Assembly: GCF_000499845.2 (NCBI RefSeq)
Contig: NC_023755.2
Span: forward strand, 28,240,703 to 28,304,702
Direction of reading: 5' to 3'
DNA from: Phaseolus vulgaris
Taxonomy: Eukaryota; Streptophyta; Magnoliopsida; Fabales; Fabaceae
DNA: 64,000 nucleotides
Shown one piece after another: positions 57,971 to 64,000 of this stretch. Made by a program: the position numbers and the translations under genes. The notes below the pieces were generated by a model. That model did not search any database, was not told the origin of the DNA, and was given only the letters and a program-made list of their open reading frames with translations. The stretch's first letter is position 1. Every line of letters starts with the position of its first letter.

Positions 57971-58595
57971 TGTACTGGACAGAAGTGCTCGGGACCTCGG
58001 TCCAAACATTTGGGTATGGTCGGCTCGGCTTTGGGTCCAAAAGGCGGGTCATGAGCTCGACCCAGTTTTAATGGAAAGCACAGTGAGGAATAAATAAAGT
58101 AGGGAAAATATTGAGTTGAATATATAGGTTAAGTTGTTAGTCAAATATATATGTTAATATATGTGAAATTTGTTAGCATATATGTATAAAGTTGTTAGTT
58201 AAATGAATAAAGTTGTTAATTAAGTAGCGAGCACCCGTGAATAAAGGTGCACAAGATTCTCTTCTGTTGTTAGCATCGTGAGAGAAGATGCCTGTAGGCA
58301 GAATATTTTTCTGTTATATATACTTTCGGTTAAGATTATATTCTTGTGGGTGAAAGTTGTTAAATGGATAACTATAGAAAGGGCTTGAGACCCCCGGTAA
58401 AGGTACGCTATTTCTGAATACTTGAGACTGAAATTGTTTACTATTTCATATGCTCTCACTGATTTGATTGTCTGAGTGTGATCAACAGGTAAAGCCCCTC
58501 TGTCCCAACGGAGCATTGTTCCAGTGCACCAAGAGGAGATAGACTAGAAGCGGAGCTCACCCATTAAGTCAATTCGAGGTCAACTGGCGAGAACA
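57971..58595 (+). repeat. 5' LTR of element C
   Basis: It starts TGTACTGGACAGAAGTGCTC and ends GGTCAACTGGCGAGAACA, similar at both ends to the solo LTR at 24248-24978. A primer-binding-site candidate follows two bases later. The 19-nt core is present as TGATTTGATTGTCTGAGTG (58460-58478). Confidence 0.8.
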
Positions 58596-58597
58596 TT

Positions 58598-58614
58598 TGA
58601 CGCCCACCGTGGGG
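58598..58614 (+). other. Element C primer binding site candidate
   Basis: TGACGCCCACCGTGGGG lies two bases after the LTR, the expected primer position in Tat-type elements. The tRNA was not identified. Confidence 0.55.
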
Positions 58615-58649
58615 CCTGCTAAAACTTGATCCCATTTGCATTCTTGATT

Positions 58650-60110
58650 GAGCCTTCTGACGTCATGAGAAACACAAGGCAAGGCCCATAGGGATCTGAA
58701 GGAGGTGGTGCCCCCGTCTTACAACAACTCATGGATGTCATGAGGGCCTTCCAAGAGGCCAACGAGGAGCACAAACGAGAGTAAGAACGGATCAAAGAAG
58801 AAGCCAAGGTTGAGCAGGAGAGGCTACAAGCGAAAACAAATGAGCAGAAGAGGCTACGAGCGGAAGCCCGGGCTGAGCAAGAGCTTATGTAGAATCGCTT
58901 GATGGCAGAAATTGAGGCATCTTGGGCAGCAATGGAGGGCACGCGCAAGCCAATGAGAAGTTGTACAAAACCAATGAGGAATTACGCAAGAGCATGCACC
59001 AACGTGTCCAACATTCTACCAGGGAATGATCTTTAAACTTGTTAGCAAAGAATAGTCCCAACCCATTCTTGAAGGAGATCATGGATAAGCCTGTGTCAGT
59101 TCATTACATCACACCTAAAATCCCCTTTTTCACGGGGATAGAGGACCCTGAAAATCACCTTACGACATTCAACGCTCAAATGATTATCTTTGGAGGAACG
59201 AATGCCATCCAATGTAAAATGTTCATGGGCACTTTTACAGGTACAACTCTATAATGGTTCAGTGGGACTTGATTGTTAGATCACCTCTTTCTCTCAGCTT
59301 TCCACGATGTTTAGAGAGCAGTTCTCTGCCAACAAGGTCAAACCCCCAAGGATGTATGACCTCTTCAGCGTGAGGCAAAGAAAGGGAGAGTCGTTGAAGG
59401 ATTACCCGAATAGGTTCAATGCGCTTAGGGTAAGACACCAAACGCATGATGAAGATATGATGATCACGCTTTCGAACAAGGGATCACGGCGGGACCATTC
59501 AACGACTCGTTAGTCAGAAATCCAATGAAGACATTTTCTCAGGTATGAGAACAAGCTGTCGCTCACATCGAAGCAGAGGAGGTCGTGGTCAGAAAGAACG
59601 ACAACTCGCATTTAAGGCGACCTAAGCATAAGGAAAGCGGCCAAGCTCAACCCTTGCGAGTCGACGAAACCTCGGTCGAGAAGAGAATAGACTCAACGTA
59701 CGTGCCATACGTAACCAAGAGAGACGAGCCCAAGAAAAAGGCTAGGCAGGAGTCAGCAACTTGACCAAAGTTTTGAGTGTCCTACAAAGAATTGTTGAGC
59801 ATGCCAAGGGTAGCAGACTAGTTGAAGTTTCCCAAAAGACTGATCGGAATCTGGGATCACAAAGAGATGGCTAGTGTGAGTTCCACAAAGTATTTGGGCA
59901 TAATGTTGAGCGATGCATAGCTTTAGGCTACCAACTAGCTAGCTTCGTGAAGGAAGGGTTCCTGAAGGAGTATCTTGAGGCTGATCAGGAAGAGCCAAAA
60001 GGAGAGAGCGCTCTAAGGGACCAAGCACACGAGACACCGGTCCATGGAGAGCTGAACACCATCTCGGAGGATTTTCAGGAGGAGGAAACTCTGCTTCTAA
60101 GCGAAAGTGA
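58650..60110 (+). pseudogene. Element C gag
   Basis: An N-terminal charged coiled coil (FQEANEEHKRE, EEAKVEQERLQAKTNEQKRL; about 58748-58860) precedes the gag core: NPFLKEIMDKPVSVHYITPK, PENHLTTFNAQMIIFGGTNA, then MYDLFSVRQRKGESLKDY. The Cys/His cluster CEFHKVFGHNVERC (about 59877-59920) follows, with GFLKEYL and HGELNTISEDF linker sequence as in element A. There are stops at about 58784, 58890 and 59252 and several frame changes. Confidence 0.82.
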
Positions 60111-60113
60111 TAT

Positions 60114-60550
60114 GTGCAAGCAGTGATGTCCCTAGAGGTGAGGAGACCTAATCATCCACCAGAGCCCACTCTCTGCTTCACGAGCTTCGACCTGGAAGAT
60201 GTGGTTCCTCACGAGGATGATTCAGTGGTGATACCTATGGTCACTGTTGGAAGGAAGGTGCACAGAGTCTTGATTGATCAACGGAGCTCGGCTGATGTGA
60301 TGTTCTGGAGATCAGGTGGAAATACGATGGTACGTTGAGCTGAGAACAACCTTCTTTGATGACATTGCGGTCAGGATGATTACCATTAGGTACATCGTTG
60401 TTAACACGTCCTTCGCTTACAATTTGTTTTTCGGGTAACCTTCCCAGAACAGGTTGGGTGCGGTAACCTCAACGACCCACATGAAGATGAAGTTGCCTTC
60501 TTCTGAGGGAGGAGTGATTACCATAAAGTCTGACCAGAAGACGATGCGAA
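60114..60550 (+). pseudogene. Element C protease
   Basis: VHRVLIDQRSSADVMFW (about 60258-60310) marks the aspartic protease active site. The usual Gly after D-Q is Arg here, a damaging change. A frame break near 60310 follows, then the equivalent of the LLG loop in another frame near 60420. Confidence 0.75.
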
Positions 60551-60689
60551 AATGATACAAGAGTAGCCTGAAGAATAGAAGAGGGACTTACACAATCACT
60601 ATTCAGGTAGGGGAGCCATAATGGATTACGGAGGTAGAAGTCGTAAATGAGAGGCGACCTGGACCTGTTGGAGAGGTTCAGGTAAGAGA

Positions 60690-62840
60690 GATAAAAGGGA
60701 ATAAGTTTAAGCTCGACACCTCCTTAGGAAAAGAGCTCAAAGATAAGATAGCTTATGTGATATCGGGGAACATGGGTGCTTTCGCATGGACATCCACCCG
60801 AGATAGACCCAAACTTCCTATGTCATCGGCTTACCATGGATGAGAGAGTCAAGCCCATGGTCCAAAGGAGAAGGAAGTTCAACGAGGATAAGCGTCTTGT
60901 CATCCGAGAAGATACTCGGAAGTTGTTGGTTGCTAGCCACGTAAGGGAGATTCAATATCATGAAGTGGCTGGAAAATGTTGTGTTGGTAAAGAAGGCCAA
61001 CGGGAAGTGGAGAATGTGTGTCGAATTCACTGATCTAAACAAGTTGTGTCCCAAGGATTTGTACCCTCTATCGAGTATAGACTCCTTGGTGGACAATGCC
61101 TCAGGTTGTCGGTTATTAAGCTTTCTGGATGTTTCTCAGGGTATAACCAGATTTGTATGCACCCAAAGGATGAAAGCAAGACAACCTTTATGGCCGAGTT
61201 CGCTAGCTACTGCTACAAGGTCATGCCCTTTGGCCTTAAAAATGTTGGCGCTACCTATCAAAGGTTGATAGATCGGATCCTCGCCCCGATGCTCGAGCAA
61301 AATGTACAGGCGTATGTAGACGACATGGTTGTCATGTCAGAAGAGAATGACCAATATATTGCCGACCTAGAAGAGCTATTCAAACCATTAACAAAGTACA
61401 ATTTGAAGCTTAATCCAAATAAGTGCGTATTTGGTGTGGAAGATGGGAAGTTCCTTGGTTTCTTGCTAACTGAAAGGGGCATAGAGGCGAACCCTGACAA
61501 ATTGATAAGTGTCTAATTTCAGTAATATTTCATATTAAAATATAGGCACTTATGAAGATTTATTGCTAATTTACATATAAAATAATCCCTAATTTATGAA
61601 TTTATACCTTTTTACATTTTTTATGATCTTTATTTGAATAAGAGTATTTTATTCCCAAATTTGGTGTTAATTGCAGATTTCTAAGGAAGATTGGAGATTT
61701 GGATTAAAGATGAATGATTTGAGCTAAAAAGATAAAGATAGAAGGTCCCAGAATGGAAAAGATGCAAAGAAAGATTGGGCCTTTTTTTATGTTTTATCAT
61801 TTAGCCCATTAGCGCGACACAATAAACAACCTAACCCTAGAAAACTAGGATAAATAGAGGGCTAGAGGCTCAACCTTAGTGTGCCAGATTGAGAGGAAAA
61901 CACCATAGAGTGAATTGTAACCCAATTGGGAGAATGAAAGGTGATAGAAGTATGCGTGGCTAATTCTACCCTTTGGGATTGGGAGTAATCTGCTCAAACT
62001 CTTATGTATTGAGGTGATATTTTATATATTAATATTCAGTTCTTGATTGATTATTGGTATTGTTGTTTTACTTTTAATTCTCCGTGACAAATTGAGAATC
62101 TTAAATCTGACCGGGAGGTATTTTTAGGGTTCGGACCTAAACAACAATACTTAACATATTTGAGTGCTAGGAATAGACTTGAAATGTTAATTGCTATTAA
62201 ACGTCTGAGCTTCGTTCTAAGTTGTTCTTATAAGTATGCGAGGGATCGATAGTTAGGGAACATTCTTAAGGATTTTATATGCGAGGAATCGATATAAATG
62301 ATTTTTATACGGGCATCAATTTCAATTAAAGAACTTAATATTAACATGCTAATCAAAATACATGAGAGTGAGAGAGATGAAACTTAATCCCAATTTTTCC
62401 AATTGAAGCAACTAATTCTTTGTTTGTTTTCTTATTGATCAGTGCCAACATAATCACTTCACACTCTGTTATATTTAGCGAATATTGTACTCAATGATTC
62501 ACTGTTCTTTGTGGGATCGATATCCGTCCTTAGGGACAATTATTACTTCTGACAAACGCGGTGCACTTGCCGTAAAAAGTCATCACAAATGCGCTGCGAT
62601 CATAGGAATGAGGAGCCTGACCAATGTGAAAGAGGTCTAACAGTTAACCGGGTGCATGGTCGCCATGTCTCACTTCTTGTCAGCCAGTGGCGATAAAGGG
62701 TATCCTTATTTCCAATGCCTTACGAAGAACAACCATTTTGTATGGGCCCCAAAGAATGCGAGGAAGCCTTCACCAAGTTGAAAGAGTACTTGGCCAGTCC
62801 CCCTATTCTTGGTAAGCCAGTCCTATGTACCCCTGTTCGT
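60690..62840 (+). pseudogene. Element C reverse transcriptase, split by a solo LTR
   Basis: Motifs: FAWTSTRDRPKLP-like start near 60780 in shifting frames, NVVLVKKANGKWRMCVEFTD (about 60970-61030), SFLDVSQG/SGYNQICMHP (about 61120-61165), YKVMPFGLKNVGATYQRLID (about 61210-61270) and YVDDMVVMSEEN (about 61313-61348). EANPDK is interrupted at 61502 by the inserted LTR and resumes at 62591 (MRSLTNVKEV). The catalytic Asp pair is retained. Stops and frameshifts make it inactive. Confidence 0.85.
61503..62585 (+). repeat. Solo LTR of a third retroelement family inside RT, target duplication CAAAT
   Basis: It starts TGATAAGTGTCTAATTTC and ends AAAAAGTCATCA, flanked by CAAAT (61498-61502 and 62586-62590). 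Removing it restores continuity of the RT reading across the site. Its sequence differs from the other LTRs in the window; the end, with GGGATCGATATCCGTCCTTA and ACTTGCCGTAAAAAG, suggests an Athila/Tat-type LTR, by memory only. No internal sequence is present. Confidence 0.88.
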
Positions 62841-62899
62841 CTTTATTTTGCGACTACAGATTGAACGATTAGCTCGATCATTTTGCAAGATTAAGATAG

Positions 62900-63600
62900 G
62901 GTCCAAAAGCCAGTGTACTTTGTGAGTAAGGTATTGCAAGGACCGGAAACTGGGTATCAGGCTATCGAGAAAGCTGCTTTAGTTGTGGTGTTTACAGCTC
63001 GGGAACTTTGCCACTACTTTCAGAGCCTCACCGTGATTGTGATGACTGATATGCCCATTCGCAAGGTCCTTCAAAAGCTCGATATAACAGGTCAGATGGT
63101 CCGTTGGGTGTGGAGTTATCTGAGTTTGACATACAGTTCAAACCTAGAGGGCCAATCAAGGGTCAGGTATACGGTGACTTCATGGTAGAACTTTGATCTG
63201 ATGACACCCAGCTCAATCCCAATGATTTCTAGTTGGTTCTTTCGGTAGATGGATCCTCCAATAAACAAAGAAGTGGGGTTGGGGTCATTTTAGAGGGACT
63301 AAGCGGATTGTTGATCGAGCAAGCTCTGAGGTTCGCGTTCAAGACGAGTAACAATCAAGCTCAGTATGAGGCCTTGATAACAGGGATGTTGGTTGCCAAG
63401 AAGTTGGGAGCTCGGAGTTTGTTGGTGAAGAGTGACTCGTTGCTTATCACTGGGCAAGTCACGGGTGAGTATCAGGCCAAGGATCCGCAACTAGCCTCAT
63501 ATCTCAAGTATGTAGCGATCTTGAAAACAACCTGCTCTACATTTCAACCTCATTCACGTTCCCAAAGAACAAAACTCTCGAGCAGACCTGCTATCTAAGT
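62900..63600 (+). pseudogene. Element C RNase H and second RNase H
   Basis: The first domain is PVYFVSKVLQGPETGYQAIE, ELCHYFQSLTVIVMTD and MPIRKVLQKLD (62910-63085). The second starts VLSVDGSSNKQRSGVGVILE (about 63236) with TSNNQAQYEALITGMLVAKK and LLVKSDSLLITGQV, so its catalytic Asp and Glu blocks are visible. Frame changes occur near 63110 and 63540. Confidence 0.83.
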
Positions 63601-64000
63601 TGGCTAGTTCAGGGAAAGGAGGTCGACAGAGGTTAGTAATTCAGGAGACATTGAAGTTTCCCAGCACAGTTGAAGGAGGTCCAACCGAGGTCAGCCACAT
63701 GGAGGTCTTGGGGATTAGCTCAAGAAAAGGGAGAATGCATCAGTCGATGACTCAGGAGACCCTGAAAGTCCCAAGGATAACTACCTACAATTTGTTGGGA
63801 GATGATTTTCTTGAGGTTTTGCAGGTTAACACCACAAAGACTTGGATAACACCTTACTAATGTTACCTAGCTAATAGGTTACTTCTTGCCGAGCCTACGG
63901 AGGCTAAGACAGTTAAAAGGAAAGTGGGGAGCTATACCCTGATAGATGGAAAACTTTTTCCTCACGGCTATACCCACCCAATCCTCACTTGTGTAAGTGG
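63600..64000 (+). pseudogene. Element C RNase H end, linker and integrase start (partial)
   Basis: LASSGKGGRQRLVIQETLK ends the second RNase H. The linker follows, and then YTLIDGKLFPHGYTHPILTC (quoted as landmark at about 63930-63990), the sequence just before the HHCC domain of Tat integrase. A stop at about 63858 interrupts it. The window ends inside it. Confidence 0.8.

Larger units (their letters stand above)
57971..64000 (+). mobile_element. Element C: 5' part of a Tat-type retrotransposon, runs off the window
   Basis: LTR, primer site, gag, protease, RT, RNase H, second RNase H and the beginning of integrase follow in standard Tat order. All are frame-broken. A solo LTR of another family sits inside RT. 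The 3' part and the antisense region lie beyond the right edge. Confidence 0.88.

Overview
The window is plant nuclear DNA, most likely from a legume. The evidence is long AT-rich intergenic tracts, small GT-AG introns, a telo-box/site II promoter, and LTR retrotransposons that are nested, deleted and reduced to solo LTRs. The legume placement (perhaps Phaseoleae) is inferred from the retroelement families and has not been tested. No bacterial, organellar or CRISPR features were seen.

Layout. 1-8315 is a Ty3/gypsy element of the Tat lineage (element A, + strand). Its gag, protease, RNase H and integrase are broken and its reverse transcriptase is deleted; it ends in a 3' LTR at 7262-8315. It abuts a second Tat element (B, 8316-~14131), so A probably inserted into B. 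14132-25450 is AT-rich and gene-poor. It holds a Mutator-like TIR element (15197-16191), three copies of one fold-back MITE family, and two solo LTRs with perfect 5-bp target duplications (16389-17558 and 24248-24978).

25603-32094 is the host-gene island. A small unnamed gene (-) has a frame-broken last exon, and a well-preserved 8-exon gene (-) encodes a NIFK/Nop15-like nucleolar RRM protein. 33200-35124 is a CACTA-like remnant with inverted tRNA-like modules and ATT arrays. It is joined to a 5'-truncated relative of element A (A2, 35127-40902). 43352-46018 holds an env-like fragment, an L1 LINE in reverse and a minisatellite. 47273-48596 is a non-autonomous CACTA element. 49474-51590 is the end of a reversed Tat element (D). 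51871-57865 is a gag-only Ty1/copia element carrying a Tat solo LTR. 57971-64000 is the 5' part of another Tat-type element (C), whose RT is split by a further solo LTR (61503-62585).

The most striking signal is a second gene in the Tat elements, placed between pol and the 3' LTR in antisense orientation (copies in A, A2, B and D). It has its own promoter (TATAAATA box, or tandem TCACGTCA/G-box sites), a phase-1 intron at the same place, in A and A2 also a 5'-leader intron, a conserved domain resembling 'putative gypsy type transposon', and a C-terminal coiled coil. Antisense ORFs in Tat elements are known; the shared intron and promoter architecture is what the sequence adds here. Other notable signals are a 19-nt motif shared by seven LTRs of several families, a dyad repeat spread through the copia element, and tRNA-like modules inside the CACTA family.
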